Origin: Phycisphaerae bacterium
Lineage (GTDB): Bacteria > Planctomycetota > Phycisphaerae > Tepidisphaerales > Tepidisphaeraceae
Length of the DNA: 64,000 nt
Assembly: GCA_025924315.1 (NCBI GenBank)
Contig: JAICIO010000005.1
Coordinates: 62,001 to 126,000, forward strand
Direction of reading: 5' to 3'
Below are positions 8,790 to 20,500 of the stretch, piece after piece (positions within the stretch are counted from its first letter, which is position 1; every line of letters begins with the position of its first letter). Below the pieces are notes generated by a model. That model worked only from the letters and a program-made list of their open reading frames with translations, did not search any database and had not been told where the DNA came from. Made by a program: the position numbers and the translations under genes.

Positions 8790-9320
8790 TCACCTCACCG
8801 TCGCAAACGCCACCAGCGCAAACGTGGCGATGACCAGGGAAACGGCGAATGGAATTTGCCGCTTCGATCGCTCGGCGCGAACATCCGAGAGGACGCGCGG
8901 GTCGCGACCGAAAATCAGCTGGACACTCATCACCACACTGTGCCGCATGACGTGAATCAATCGGCCCTGCGCCAGGCTCATCGCAATCGAAGCGATCATG
9001 CTCACGATGCACGCGCCGGCGAGAACGCAGAGCATTGGAACCGGACCAATCCACGCGCCGATGCCGGCCGAGAGCTTCACGTCACCGGCGCCCATCCCGC
9101 CGAGCAGAAAGAGCACGACGGGAATCAATCCCACGCCAAATCCTTCGAGCGCACCCACAAGCGTCGCGCCTTGAAGATGCGCAACGCCGCGCGCCAGTCC
9201 CGTCAGCAGGAGCGTGAAGCTGATCCAGTTCGGCACGCGCCGGCTGCGCGCATCGACAACCGCCGCCCATACGAGCAGCACGATCAACGGCGCGTAAATG
9301 AGGCTCCGCCAAACGATCAT
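8790..9320 (-). CDS. cpaA: Prepilin peptidase TadV/CpaA (A24 family)
   Basis: A 176-residue integral-membrane aspartyl protease. The first catalytic aspartate lies in VVDARSRRVPNWI and the second in the GxGD motif GGMGAGDVKLSAG (about residue 93). Five or six transmembrane helices can be traced. It cleaves and methylates Flp prepilins and TadE/TadF pseudopilins. It is the short single-domain form typical of tad loci, without the N-terminal methylase domain of PilD. It follows directly on the three pilin genes that would be its substrates. Confidence 0.95.
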   Translation of the reverse strand: MIVWRSLIYAPLIVLLVWAAVVDARSRRVPNWISFTLLLTGLARGVAHLQGATLVGALEGFGVGLIPVVLFLLGGMGAGDVKLSAGIGAWIGPVPMLCVLAGACIVSMIASIAMSLAQGRLIHVMRHSVVMSVQLIFGRDPRVLSDVRAERSKRQIPFAVSLVIATFALVAFATVR

Positions 9321-9363
9321 GAACTTCCCGCGCGCGAGAGGGATCAGCCCACCAACCGCAAAA

Positions 9364-9534
9364 TCACGGAATCGCGGCGCTCGTGTCGTTCCACATCTTG
9401 GTCACTTTGGGTCCGATCACGCCGATGGCGACGATCGCACCGACAACAATCAATCCGCAAACGAGACCCCATTCGAGCGTTTCGGTGCCCTGCTCATCAC
9501 GAAGGAAACGACGCAAACTCTGGAGCAACGTCAT
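9364..9534 (-). CDS. flp: Flp-family type IVc pilin (third of three)
   Basis: A 56-residue prepilin with a short basic leader (MTLLQSLRRFLRDEQG), a glycine at the predicted cleavage site, then TETLEWGLVCGLIVVGAI and a short C-terminal tail ending SAAIP. Glu+5 after the cleavage site is present, but the usual following Tyr is Trp. GGAAGGAG lies 6 nt before the ATG. It ends 44 bp upstream of cpaA. Confidence 0.92.
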   Translation of the reverse strand: MTLLQSLRRFLRDEQGTETLEWGLVCGLIVVGAIVAIGVIGPKVTKMWNDTSAAIP

Positions 9535-9569
9535 AAGAAACTCCTTCCGATCAACGACGTGTGCGCCCG

Positions 9570-9740
9570 TTATTTCAGGGACGCGTTAATATGCCCCCAC
9601 ATGATTACAAGCTTGGGCTTGATCGCGAGAATCGCAGCGATTGAACCAATCACGATTAAGCCGCAGACCAAGCCCCATTCCAGCGCTTCACTGCCCTGCT
9701 CATCTTTGACTAGCCGGCGCAGAAGTTTGAGGACGGACAT
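9570..9740 (-). CDS. flp: Flp-family type IVc pilin (second of three)
   Basis: A 56-residue prepilin: leader MSVLKLLRRLVKDEQG, then SEALEWGLVCGLIVIGSIAA and a tail (KPKLVIMWGHINASLK) that diverges from the other two copies. The leader, cleavage glycine and EW motif are conserved. The ATG at 9740 has GAGGAA about 8 nt upstream. A longer reading frame reaches 9791, but the extra N-terminus is not leader-like. Confidence 0.9.
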   Translation of the reverse strand: MSVLKLLRRLVKDEQGSEALEWGLVCGLIVIGSIAAILAIKPKLVIMWGHINASLK

Positions 9741-9765
9741 TGCGATTCCTCGCCGCTGAAAACAA

Positions 9766-9939
9766 TCACGGAATCGCGGCGCTGGTGTCATCCCACATCT
9801 TTTTCACCTTAGGACCGATCGCGACGATGGCGACGATCGCCCCAACGACGATGAGGCCGGCGACCAAACCCCATTCGAGGCTTTCTGTTCCCTGCTCTTC
9901 GCGCATCAGGCGCGCCACAATCTTCCTAAGACTCTTCAT
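9766..9939 (-). CDS. flp: Flp-family type IVc pilin (first of three, promoter-proximal)
   Basis: A 57-residue prepilin: leader MKSLRKIVARLMREEQG, mature start TESLEWGLVAGLIVVGAIVA, tail ending TSAAIP like the third copy. The ATG at 9939 has GGAGATC upstream. As the first gene after the promoter at 10181-10209 it is probably the major, most abundant subunit. The open frame extends back to 10092, but the extra 51 residues are the translated leader region and look non-coding. Confidence 0.93.
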   Translation of the reverse strand: MKSLRKIVARLMREEQGTESLEWGLVAGLIVVGAIVAIVAIGPKVKKMWDDTSAAIP

Positions 9940-10180
9940 GGCTGATCTCCAACGGCGGACGTGTTTGACCCGACAGCAATGCGCTGTACTGACCAACATG
10001 ATCAGATGCGGATCCGCGCAGGGGCGACCTTTCGCCGCGATCTGCGTGTTAACTTTTAAACTCAGTGCATTCGCCCTTCGCGACATGCCCATTACTTCCG
10101 GTACTGCCGCGACTGTCTCCCTCAGTCACCGCAGACGCCATATTCCGGAGCAATGGCTCTACCACCCGTGTAGTGGACCA

Positions 10181-10209
10181 GTATTATCGGTCACGCAAGA
10201 ACAAGTCAA
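10181..10209 (-). promoter_or_regulatory. Sigma-70-like promoter for the flp/tad operon
   Basis: On the minus strand TTGACT (10204-10209) and TAATAC (10181-10186) are separated by exactly 17 bp, close to the bacterial consensus. Transcription would start near 10174, leaving an untranslated leader of about 235 nt before the first pilin. No known riboswitch was recognised in that leader. Confidence 0.7.
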
Positions 10210-10310
10210 GTTTTTTCCTTTTAATTGCTCTAAATGCAAATGCCGATGGACAAAGAGTTTGGTGATTGGTCGATGCGTCGATCTGTGACGATCTGTTTTA
10301 CTATTTTGCC

Positions 10311-11279
10311 ATGAGAGTACGGCGACTCACATTCCCGCTAATGCTGGCAATCCTTTCCGGTTGTTCCGGCAATAGTTTGACAAATGTTCAACGTGCCGCG
10401 CAGATCAGCCAGCAGCACGCACTGAGCTTCGCGGGAGAGTGGAGCGAACCCGTTCGCGGCGTGCGCTGCCGGATCCGTCTTTCCTCCGATCACGTGCGCG
10501 AGACAGAGGCGCTGCGATCCGCTTTGGAACTGTGGAATGATTCGCAAAGCGCAGTCGAATTGAACAACACCGCCGCATCAAAATTCGCGCGCTGCACCGT
10601 GTGGGCAATGGAAAGCGAGATGTTTTTTTCGGAATCGCTCGACCTGCAGGATGTGCCGGAAAAACCGGTGCGTTTAGCGCCCGGCGAGCACTTTCTGATC
10701 GGCCCGGCGCTCTTGCGCATTACACCCGCAGTCGCGCCTCGAATTGGATTGCAAAAGCTCACCGCATCGACGCTCTTTCGAACGGATCGGCTGGTTGCAC
10801 CGCCGGCGATGATTTCCGTTTCACCGGCGCAGTGGGGAGCGACAACGAATGGCCTGCGACTCTGCATCGGCGTCGACTCATCGGTGATCCACGTGTCCGA
10901 TTCATTTTCGCTTTATCTCTACATTCACAACACAACGAACAACCGCGTGACACTGCTGTCGCCGGATTGGTCGAAGCCGCAGATTCGGAGCGAAGACGAC
11001 CTGATCACACTGACGCTTACCGCTCGACGAGGCATGGGGGGTCTGGGCGTTTCGCCTCGGATGATTCAGAGACGCAAGTTGTTGCCGGGAAAGCTGTTCG
11101 ATCAAACCGGCTCATATCGATTGAGGGTGATTCTCGAGGCGCCGCCCTTTAGTGATCTGCCGGGGGGCGTCTGGACTGGGTCAGCCGTATCGAATGAGCT
11201 GACGCTTCAGGTCGAAAGCGGGGAAAAAACGCCTTTCTCGCCGGATTTGCCTTCAACACGGCCGATTGCCGCAAAGTAA
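10311..11279 (+). CDS. Hypothetical lipoprotein with two similar halves
   Basis: A 322-residue protein beginning at the ATG at 10311, giving a lipoprotein signal (LTFPLMLAILSGC). Two stretches resemble one another: GVRCRIRLSSDHVRETEALR followed by LELWNDSQSAVELNN in the first half, and GLRLCIGVDSSVIHVSDSF followed by LYLYIHNTTNNRVTLLSP in the second. This suggests a duplicated beta-sandwich, comparable in style to BsuPI-like or NEW3-type domains. The second half continues with LPGKLFDQTGSYRLRVILE, typical of such folds. It is divergent from the flp operon. Function is unknown. Confidence 0.75.
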   Translation: MRVRRLTFPLMLAILSGCSGNSLTNVQRAAQISQQHALSFAGEWSEPVRGVRCRIRLSSDHVRETEALRSALELWNDSQSAVELNNTAASKFARCTVWAMESEMFFSESLDLQDVPEKPVRLAPGEHFLIGPALLRITPAVAPRIGLQKLTASTLFRTDRLVAPPAMISVSPAQWGATTNGLRLCIGVDSSVIHVSDSFSLYLYIHNTTNNRVTLLSPDWSKPQIRSEDDLITLTLTARRGMGGLGVSPRMIQRRKLLPGKLFDQTGSYRLRVILEAPPFSDLPGGVWTGSAVSNELTLQVESGEKTPFSPDLPSTRPIAAK

Positions 11280-11401
11280 GGCGTGTATAGCGACCATCTT
11301 TTTAGTATGGTAGATGGAATTCATCTGTCGATTCTGCCTGCGCTTCGGCGATTCGTGATTGTCAGAACCGCAGGGGCCAAACCATCGAATAACTGCAACG
11401 C

Positions 11402-14400
11402 ATGACACACGCTGCCTGGTACATCCTGTCGTTCAATGAGGCTTGGCTGCAGACGTTGGGGCGACTCCACGTCGTGGTCGTGCACTTTCCGCTGACTCTT
11501 TTGCTGCTCGCCGGCGTCGTGGAAGGCTGGCGCGCGATTCGGCGCAAACCCACCGCATCCAAGTTCGCGGTCATCTGCCTGGTGCTCGGCGTGATCAGCG
11601 CCGCCGCCGCCGTTGCGATGGGCTGGATCCACAAAGGATTCGAGCACTACAGCGGCGAAGCGGAAACCGCATTGCTTTGGCACCAATGGATGGGCATCGC
11701 GACGCTTGTGGTGGCGATCCTCGCGATGCTCGCGATCGCGACGCGGAAAGTCACTGTCGATCGGTTGAACTTCTATCGCGCGGGCACCGTGCTCGTCGCG
11801 CTGATGATCGGCGTGACCGGTCACTTCGGCGGAACGCTCACGCACGGGCCGGGCTATCTCACCGAGCTGCTTCTCAACCCACAGCCGCGCCAACTCGCCA
11901 GCGCATCGACCACTCAACCTTCGGGTGGCAGCGCGCTGAGCATCCCCGTCATTCCGATCTCGCAGGTGAAATACCCCGCCGACGGAAAAATCGACTTCAT
12001 GCGCGACGTCCGCCCGATCCTCGTCGCCGAGTGCTATGACTGCCACGGCCCCGACGCGCACAAAGGCGGACTTCGTCTCGACGGCAAAGAAGCCGCGTTT
12101 CAGGGCGGTAACTCCGGCTCGCTTGTCGTGCCCGGACATCCCGAAGCCAGCCTGCTGATGAAGCGCGTCAACGGCCAGGGCGGAAAGCAAATGCCGCTGG
12201 GCATGAGTCCGCTCGCGCCCGAGCACGTGAAGATCTTGAGCCAATGGATTCAGCAAGGCGCCGTCTGGCCGGATGGCGCGAGCAATCCCGCGATCGTGAA
12301 TGCGCCGCACTGGGCGTATCTCAAGCCGATCCGCCCCAACATGCCGCAGGTGAAGGACACCAGCTGGCCGATCAACGCCATCGACTACTTCACCCTCGCG
12401 AAGATGGAAGCCGAGAACCTGAAGCCTTCGCCCGAAGCCGATCGCATTACGCTCATTCGCCGGCTTTCACTCGATCTGATCGGCCTTCCGCCGACGCCAG
12501 AAGAAGTCGATGCATTCGTGAACGACCAGGATGTGAACGCATACGAGAAAGTCGTCGATCGCCTCCTCGCGTCGCCTCACTACGGCGAGCGCTGGGGACG
12601 TCACTGGCTCGACATCGCGCGCTACGCCGACACCAACGGCTACGAAAAAGACCGCACGCGCTCGATCTGGGCCTATCGCGATTGGGTCATCAACGCGATG
12701 AACAAGGATCTGCCCTACGATCAGTTCATCATCGATCAGCTCGCCGGCGACATGCTGCCGAATGCGACGCCCGATCAGATCATCGCCACGGGCTTCCATC
12801 GCAACACGATGTTCAACGAGGAAGGCGGCATCGACGTTGAAGAGTTCCGCTTCAAGTCGATCGTCGATCGCGTGCAGACCACGAGCACGGCGTTCCTCGG
12901 CCTGACGATGCACTGCGCTCAGTGCCACAATCACAAGTACGACAAGATCAGCCAGAAGGAGTACTACCAGTTCTTCTCGATGCTGAACAACGCGGACGAG
13001 CCGGACTACGACGTGCCGGTTCCGAGCATCAAGAAGGCGCGCGACGAAGCACAGGCCAAGCTCGCGAAGCTGGTGGCGGACCTTCCGACCAAGTTCCCCG
13101 CGTACGATGAGACGCCGATCTACACGACGCTCGTTCCCGAGAACTTCCGCTCGCAAAACGGAACGGTGCTCGATCTTCAGGCGGATAAGTCGCTGCTCGC
13201 CAGCGGCGCCGTGCCGAAGACCGAAACGTATCGCCTCGATGCCGAAGCAGATCTGACCAATGCGTCGTCGATTCGCCTCGAAGTGCTGACCGATCCGTCG
13301 CTGCCGAAGACCGGTCCCGGCCGATTTGAGAACGGCAACTTCGTCCTCTCGGAAATCAAGGTGAAGTTCGTTCCCGCGGCGGGTGGTCCGGCAAAGCCGA
13401 TCGCCTTCAGCGGCGCGACCGCGGACTTCAACCAGGATGGTTTCCCCGTCACGAGCGCGATCGACGGCAAGGCCGACACCGGTTGGGGCATCTTCATTCC
13501 CGCCGGCGGATTCAACCTGAATCGCGAAGCGAACTTCATGTTGAAGGACGCGCCGGCCGGCAAAGGCACGCTGCACATTACGCTCGAGCAGAATCATCCG
13601 AGCCATTCGCTGGGCCACTTCCGCCTGTCGATCGGCCGCAAGCCCGCTCCGCCGAAGAGCGATCTTCCGATCGTGCAGCAGCGCGAGAAGTTCCTCGACC
13701 AGAAGCTCGCCGAGTGGGAAAAGGCGAACACGCCCAAGGCCGTGAAGTGGACCGTGCTCGATCCGAGCAAGTACACGCGCTACCACGATGCGACGATCAC
13801 TCGCCTGCCGGACAAGTCGCTCCTCTTCACCGGCGACAGCTTCTATCGCGAGCAGTATCAGCTCGAATACAACACCGACCTGAAGAACATCACCGCCGTG
13901 CGCGTTGAGGTTCTGCCGCATGAAGACCTGCCCAACAACGGCCCGGGTCGCAACTACGGCGGCGGGTTCCGCATCAGCGAGTTCACCGCCCTGCGCCTGC
14001 CGGAAGATGCCGACGGCCCGCCGGCGCCGCTCGCTCTGGTCAATCCGACCGCCAGCGTTTCCGGCGACAGCATCGCGCTCGCGATCGATGGCAAGAAGGA
14101 TTCGCACTGGACCGTCGGCGGCGGCGGAAACCCGGCCGTCGCGGTCTTCAAGTTCAAGAACAAGCTCGCTAACAACAACGGTTCACGGCTGCAGTTCCTG
14201 ATCGATTCGAACTTCTTCGATCCGGAAAGCCCCGGCCGCGTGCGCATAAGCGTGACCGACGACGCGCGCGAAGGTTTGGCCGCTTCGAGCATGCCCGCCG
14301 ATGTCGAAGAGGCGCTCCTCACGCCGGCTGCGCAACGCACCGACATGCAGAAGACCGCGTTGCGGAATCAGTTCCTCGCGACCTCGCCCCTCATGGCCGG

Positions 14401-15526
14401 GCCGAATGCAGAAATCGCGCAGGCTAAGGCCGCGATCCCGCAGTATCCGACGACGCTCGTGATGAAGGAACGCGCCGTTCCGCGCATCACGCACATTCAC
14501 AAGCGCGGCGAATATCTGCAGGAGCTCGAGCCCGTCACCGGTGGCGTCCCCGCCGTCCTTCCGCAACTGCCCAAGGACAAGCCCGCCAATCGCCTCACGC
14601 TCGCGCAGTGGATTACAGATCCGGAAAATCCGCTCCCGTCGCGCGTCATCATGAACCGCACGTGGAATTACTTCTTCGGCCGCGGAATCGTGAACACGAT
14701 CGACGACTTCGGCGTGATGGGCGAAAAGCCGTCGCACCCGGAACTGCTCGATTGGCTCGCGACCGAATTCATCCGTCAGCACTGGAGCATGAAGACCATG
14801 CACAAGCTGATCGTGATGAGCGCGACGTATCGCCAGAGCTCGAAGGTCGATCCGGAATTGCTCGAGAAGGATCCGGCCAACGTGCTCATGGCGCGCGGAC
14901 CGAGATTGCGCGTCGATTCCGAAATCGTTCGCGACGTCGCGCTCGCCAGCGCCGGCTTGCTCAGCAACAAGATCGGCGGACCGAGTGTCTTCCCGCCGCA
15001 ACCTCCGGGCGTTGAAGCGCTCTCGTACGGCCCGATCCAGTGGATCCCGAGCCAGGGCGAAGATCGCTATCGCCGCGGCATGTACACCTTCATGAAGCGC
15101 ACCGCGCTTTATCCGGGCCAGACCGTGTTCGACTCGCCCACGGCCGACGTCACCTGCACGCGGCGCATTCGTTCGAACACGCCTCTGCAGGCGCTCACGA
15201 CTTTGAACGACACGGTCTTCGTCGAAGCCGCACAGGCGATGGCGAACAAGCTCATGACGCAGGGCCCGAAAGATCCGATCGGCCGCGCCAAGCTCGCGTT
15301 CCGTCTCTGCACGGCGCGTCAGCCCGAGGCGAAAGAGCTCGGCTCGATCCTCGAATTTTACGACGCGCAGAAGAAACGATTCGAAGATAAAGAAGTTGAC
15401 GCCGCGCAAGTTGCGCTGCCCGACCCCAGCAAGCCTCCGAAAGACATGGATCTTCCGGAGCTAGCCGCGTGGACAACCGTGTCCCGCGTCATGCTGAATT
15501 TGGATGAAACCCTGACCAGGGAATGA
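11402..15526 (+). CDS. Membrane-anchored cytochrome c / DUF1549 / DUF1553 protein
   Basis: A 1374-residue planctomycete-type protein. Residues 15-160 hold four hydrophobic helices ([20 protein letters not shown]; later [12 protein letters not shown]), a DUF2231-like anchor with histidines. A PSCyt1 cytochrome domain follows, with the haem site CYDCHG near residue 210 and a candidate axial Met in KQMPLG. DUF1549 spans about 300-545 ([33 protein letters not shown]) and includes a second CxxCH ([10 protein letters not shown]) near 505. Two related discoidin-like inserts lie at about 605-745 and 820-955. DUF1553 closes the protein ([18 protein letters not shown] ... [12 protein letters not shown]). 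The family usually pairs with DUF1501 proteins, as here; its biochemical role is unproven, although redox or polysaccharide processing has been suggested. Confidence 0.95.
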   Translation: MTHAAWYILSFNEAWLQTLGRLHVVVVHFPLTLLLLAGVVEGWRAIRRKPTASKFAVICLVLGVISAAAAVAMGWIHKGFEHYSGEAETALLWHQWMGIATLVVAILAMLAIATRKVTVDRLNFYRAGTVLVALMIGVTGHFGGTLTHGPGYLTELLLNPQPRQLASASTTQPSGGSALSIPVIPISQVKYPADGKIDFMRDVRPILVAECYDCHGPDAHKGGLRLDGKEAAFQGGNSGSLVVPGHPEASLLMKRVNGQGGKQMPLGMSPLAPEHVKILSQWIQQGAVWPDGASNPAIVNAPHWAYLKPIRPNMPQVKDTSWPINAIDYFTLAKMEAENLKPSPEADRITLIRRLSLDLIGLPPTPEEVDAFVNDQDVNAYEKVVDRLLASPHYGERWGRHWLDIARYADTNGYEKDRTRSIWAYRDWVINAMNKDLPYDQFIIDQLAGDMLPNATPDQIIATGFHRNTMFNEEGGIDVEEFRFKSIVDRVQTTSTAFLGLTMHCAQCHNHKYDKISQKEYYQFFSMLNNADEPDYDVPVPSIKKARDEAQAKLAKLVADLPTKFPAYDETPIYTTLVPENFRSQNGTVLDLQADKSLLASGAVPKTETYRLDAEADLTNASSIRLEVLTDPSLPKTGPGRFENGNFVLSEIKVKFVPAAGGPAKPIAFSGATADFNQDGFPVTSAIDGKADTGWGIFIPAGGFNLNREANFMLKDAPAGKGTLHITLEQNHPSHSLGHFRLSIGRKPAPPKSDLPIVQQREKFLDQKLAEWEKANTPKAVKWTVLDPSKYTRYHDATITRLPDKSLLFTGDSFYREQYQLEYNTDLKNITAVRVEVLPHEDLPNNGPGRNYGGGFRISEFTALRLPEDADGPPAPLALVNPTASVSGDSIALAIDGKKDSHWTVGGGGNPAVAVFKFKNKLANNNGSRLQFLIDSNFFDPESPGRVRISVTDDAREGLAASSMPADVEEALLTPAAQRTDMQKTALRNQFLATSPLMAGPNAEIAQAKAAIPQYPTTLVMKERAVPRITHIHKRGEYLQELEPVTGGVPAVLPQLPKDKPANRLTLAQWITDPENPLPSRVIMNRTWNYFFGRGIVNTIDDFGVMGEKPSHPELLDWLATEFIRQHWSMKTMHKLIVMSATYRQSSKVDPELLEKDPANVLMARGPRLRVDSEIVRDVALASAGLLSNKIGGPSVFPPQPPGVEALSYGPIQWIPSQGEDRYRRGMYTFMKRTALYPGQTVFDSPTADVTCTRRIRSNTPLQALTTLNDTVFVEAAQAMANKLMTQGPKDPIGRAKLAFRLCTARQPEAKELGSILEFYDAQKKRFEDKEVDAAQVALPDPSKPPKDMDLPELAAWTTVSRVMLNLDETLTRE

Positions 15527-15535
15527 GTGAAAAGC

Positions 15536-15661
15536 TGAACCACGAAGGCATAAAGACACGAAGAAGTTTTTGTGGCTCAAAATCAATGAGAAAGCAGGCA
15601 ACAAAGCCGAGAGACGAAGTATTAAAGAAATCGCTTCGTGTCTTCGCGTCTTAGTGGTTCA
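15536..15661. repeat. Inverted repeat class G between the DUF1553 and DUF1501 genes
   Basis: Imperfect 28-bp arms at 15536-15563 and 15634-15661, with cores AAGACACGAAG and CTTCGTGTCTTC, outer ends TGAACCACGAAG and its near complement. The loop (70 nt) is AT-richer than the flanks. The element fills the 181-bp gap within an otherwise operon-like pair. Confidence 0.85.
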
Positions 15662-15707
15662 ATTCAAGTCTGCTTGCTACGCTTCAGGCTGGCCGAAGGA
15701 GTTCGCT

Positions 15708-17198
<1,491 letters not shown>

Positions 17199-17224
17199 CG
17201 ACCGACATCGATCGCAGACTCGCA

Positions 17225-17256
17225 GGGGCGACGCTTGCGTCGCCCCTTTTTCTTTT
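17225..17256 (+). terminator. Intrinsic terminator after DUF1501 gene
   Basis: Perfect 10-bp stem GGGGCGACGC / GCGTCGCCCC with a 2-nt central loop, followed directly by TTTTTCTTTT, 26 bp past the stop codon. Confidence 0.9.
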
Positions 17257-17583
17257 CCAAAGCGCGCAACGGCTGAAAATAGAAAAATCCACCAATTCAA
17301 AAAATAAAGTTGAGGCCTGCTCACGATTTACGATTTCACCGTTGCGCAAAAGCGACTGAATTCGCGCAACACCGCCAGAGGATACGGGGGATGCTGCGCA
17401 CCGTGACCTCGTCGTGCGGCGCGCATCATGGCGCATCAGGGCGCAACATAAAAAAATGTGCGCCGTTCGGAAGGAGCGTGCAGACAAGTGGTTATGGATT
17501 CGAGAAGTCTCGCATGTTGCGCGCCCCATCGCCGAGCATGCGGCTGTTCAAACCATGATCGATTCCCTACCATCGTCCGCCTC
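17257..17583. other. Non-coding spacer upstream of the rhamnosidase
   Basis: No convincing gene. It contains an inverted pair GTTGCGC (17341-17347) / GCGCAAC (17364-17370) and the three tandem 10-mers listed separately. In-frame codons run up to the rhamnosidase from 17458, but that peptide (Cys/Arg-rich) looks non-coding. Confidence 0.5.
17421..17450. repeat. Three tandem 10-bp repeats upstream of rhamnosidase
   Basis: GCGCATCATG, GCGCATCAGG and GCGCAACATA follow one another without gaps, one helical turn apart. This spacing is what a cooperatively binding regulator could use. Whether it is an operator is speculative. Confidence 0.4.
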
Positions 17584-20500
17584 GTGCCATCATCCATTTT
17601 CTCTATCGTTTTTCTTACGCTCGCCATGCAGATCAGCGCCCAAATGAAGCCGATCAATCTCACCTGCGAATACCTGACAAACCCGATCGGCCTCGACACA
17701 CCGAAGCCGCGCTTGAGCTGGATGCTCGAATCCAATCGCCGCGGGGAAGTGCAGACCGCCTATCAAATCCTCGCGACGAGCGACGGCAACCCGCTCTGGG
17801 ACAGCGGCAAGGTCGCGTCGAACCAGTCGACGCAGATCGAATACGGCGGCAAGCCGCTCAGGTCAGGCCAGCGTGTCACATGGAACGTCCGCGTCTGGGA
17901 TCGCGACGGAAAGACGACCGAGAGCCAGCCCGCTTCCTGGGAAATGGCGCTGCTCGAACCATCCGATTGGAAAGCGAAATGGATCGGCGGCGAACGCGAT
18001 CCCCTACGCACGATGACGCTCGACGGCGCGAAGTGGATCTGGACGAACGAGCCCGGCGTCGATGCGACGAAAGACGCGCCGCAAGGCGAGCGTTTCTTTC
18101 GCCGAACGATCGACATCCCGACGGGAAAGATCACCAGCGCCCGCATGCGCGTCGGCGTCGATAACCACGCGACGATTTCCCTCAACGGCAAAGAAATCGG
18201 TCGTCGCGAGAACTCCTGGTGGCAGGCCGAGACGCTCGACCTGCTTCCGGCGCTGCGGCCCGGTAAAAACTCGATCGACATCACCGCGACGAACGACGAC
18301 AAAGGCCCCGCGGGCCTGATCGCGCGGATCGAGATCGTTCCTGAATCCGGCGAGAAGCTCGTCATCACGACCGACGACCATTGGCAGGCGGGCACGAGCG
18401 CGCAGCAGATCGACAAGAGCGCGAAGGTGATCGCGGATCTCCACGGCGGGCCGTGGGGACAGATCAAGACTTCTCCGCCAGGCGAACCCGCGCCGCTGTT
18501 GCGCAAGTCGTTCAATCTCAAATCGAACGTGAAGCGCGCCCGCGCGTATGTCTGCGGGCTCGGATACTACGAGCTGTTCCTCAACGGCAGCAAAGTCGGC
18601 GATCACATGCTCGATCCCGGCTACACCAATTACGACAAGCGCACGCTCTATGTCACCTACGACGTGACGAAGCAGCTTAAGAGCGGCGAGAATGCGATCG
18701 GCGCGATTCTCGGCAGCGGCTGGTACGACTGTCACACCCCCGCGGAGTGGCACTTCGATCGCGCGCCATGGCGCGGGATCCCAAAACTCCTCGCGCAGCT
18801 CGAAGTCGAATACGACGACGGCAGCCGTGAAGTCATCGCGACGGACAATTCGTGGAAGCGCTCGACCGGCGCGATCACCTACGACAGCATCTACGGCGGC
18901 GAGAACTACGACGCGCGGCTCGAGAAAAACGGCTGGGACACCGCCGGCTACGACGATTCGCAATGGCGGGCGGTCAATGTCATGGAAGCGCCGAAGGGGA
19001 TACTCGCCGCGCAGGAGATGCCGCCGATCCGCATCATGCAGACGATCAAGCCGGTGAAGTTGACCGAGCCGAAGCCCGGCGTGTTCGTCTTCGACCTGGG
19101 CCAGAACTTCGCGGGCGTGCCGGAGCTGAGCGTGAATGGCCCCGCCGGCACAACTGTGATTATGCGCTGTGGCGAGCGCCTGCATCCCGACGGCACTCTC
19201 GACGCCGACGACATCGGCACGTTTGTGAAACGCCACGGCACATGGCAGCAATTCCAGGAAGATCACTACACGCTCAAAGGCGGCGGAACGGAAACGTGGC
19301 ATCCGCGGTTTACATACCACGGGTTCCAGTACGTCGAGGTCACCGGTTTTCCGGGCCAGCCGACGCTCGACAATCTGCGCGGGCTCGTGATGCACACGGA
19401 CGTCCAGCCGGTCGGCAGTTTCGAGTGCTCGAACGATCTCCTAAACAAAATCGCGACGTGCGCGAAATGGTCGTACCTCAGCAATCTGATGAGCATCCCC
19501 ACCGACTGTCCGCATCGCGAAAAGAATGGCTGGACCGGCGACGCGCATCTCGCCTGCGAGCAAGCGCTCTACACCTTCAACAGCGCCTCCGTCTACAAGA
19601 AGTGGATCAACGACATGCAGGACGCGATGCACGACAACGGCGATCTCCCTGGCATCGTGCCGACCGGCGAATGGGGCTACACGCTCGGCCCCGCGTGGGA
19701 CAGCGCGCTGCTGCTCATCCCGACCTATCTGAACGAATACGACGGCGACACGCGCATCCTCACCTCGCATTATGCGGCGATGAAGAAGTACGTCGATTTC
19801 CTGTCGAGCCGCACGAACGATCACATCGTCCATGGCGCCCCGCTGGGCGATTGGGCGCCGTTTCACGACAAGACCAACACCGATTACGTCACGACCGCGT
19901 ATTACCTGCAGGATGCACAGATCGTTTCACGCATCGCGAAGATGCTTGGCAACGACGCCGATGCGAAGAAATACGCCGACCTGGCCGAGCAAATCTCGGC
20001 AGCGCTCAACAAGACCTTCTTCGATCCGAAGACGGGCAACTATGCCGAAGGGACGCAGACCGCTCAGGCCTGCGCACTCGTCTTCGGCTTTGCTCCGAAA
20101 TTAGAACGCGAGCACGTCTTTGACAATCTCGTAAAAGCCGTCGAAAAGCGGAACAAACATCTCGACACCGGCATTCTCGGCGCGAAGTGGGTCATGCAGG
20201 CGCTGCTCGATCACGGCCGGGCGGACATCGGCTACAAAATCGCGACGCAAACCGATCTGCCGAGTTGGGGCAACTGGATCAAGCAAGGCGCGACGACGCT
20301 GTGGGAAAACTGGGACGGCAGCGCCTCGCGGATTCACATCATGTACGGCGATGTCGTCGCGTGGTTTTATAAAGCGCTGGCCGGCATCCAGGCCGATCCC
20401 GCCTCGCCGGGGTTCGAACACTTCTTCCTTCGACCGAACGTCGTCGGCGATCTCACCGACGTCAAAGCGCATCACCAGACGATGCACGGCACGATTGCCG

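Noticed and set aside
9940-10174. c-di-GMP riboswitch in the pilin leader
   Set aside because: The conserved GEMM core and tetraloop-receptor pattern could not be found by eye; left as an untested leader.
12467-14107. 546-codon minus-strand frame inside the DUF1549/DUF1553 gene
   Set aside because: Antisense shadow of a well supported gene; composition (Arg/Val/Glu-rich without motifs) is not protein-like.
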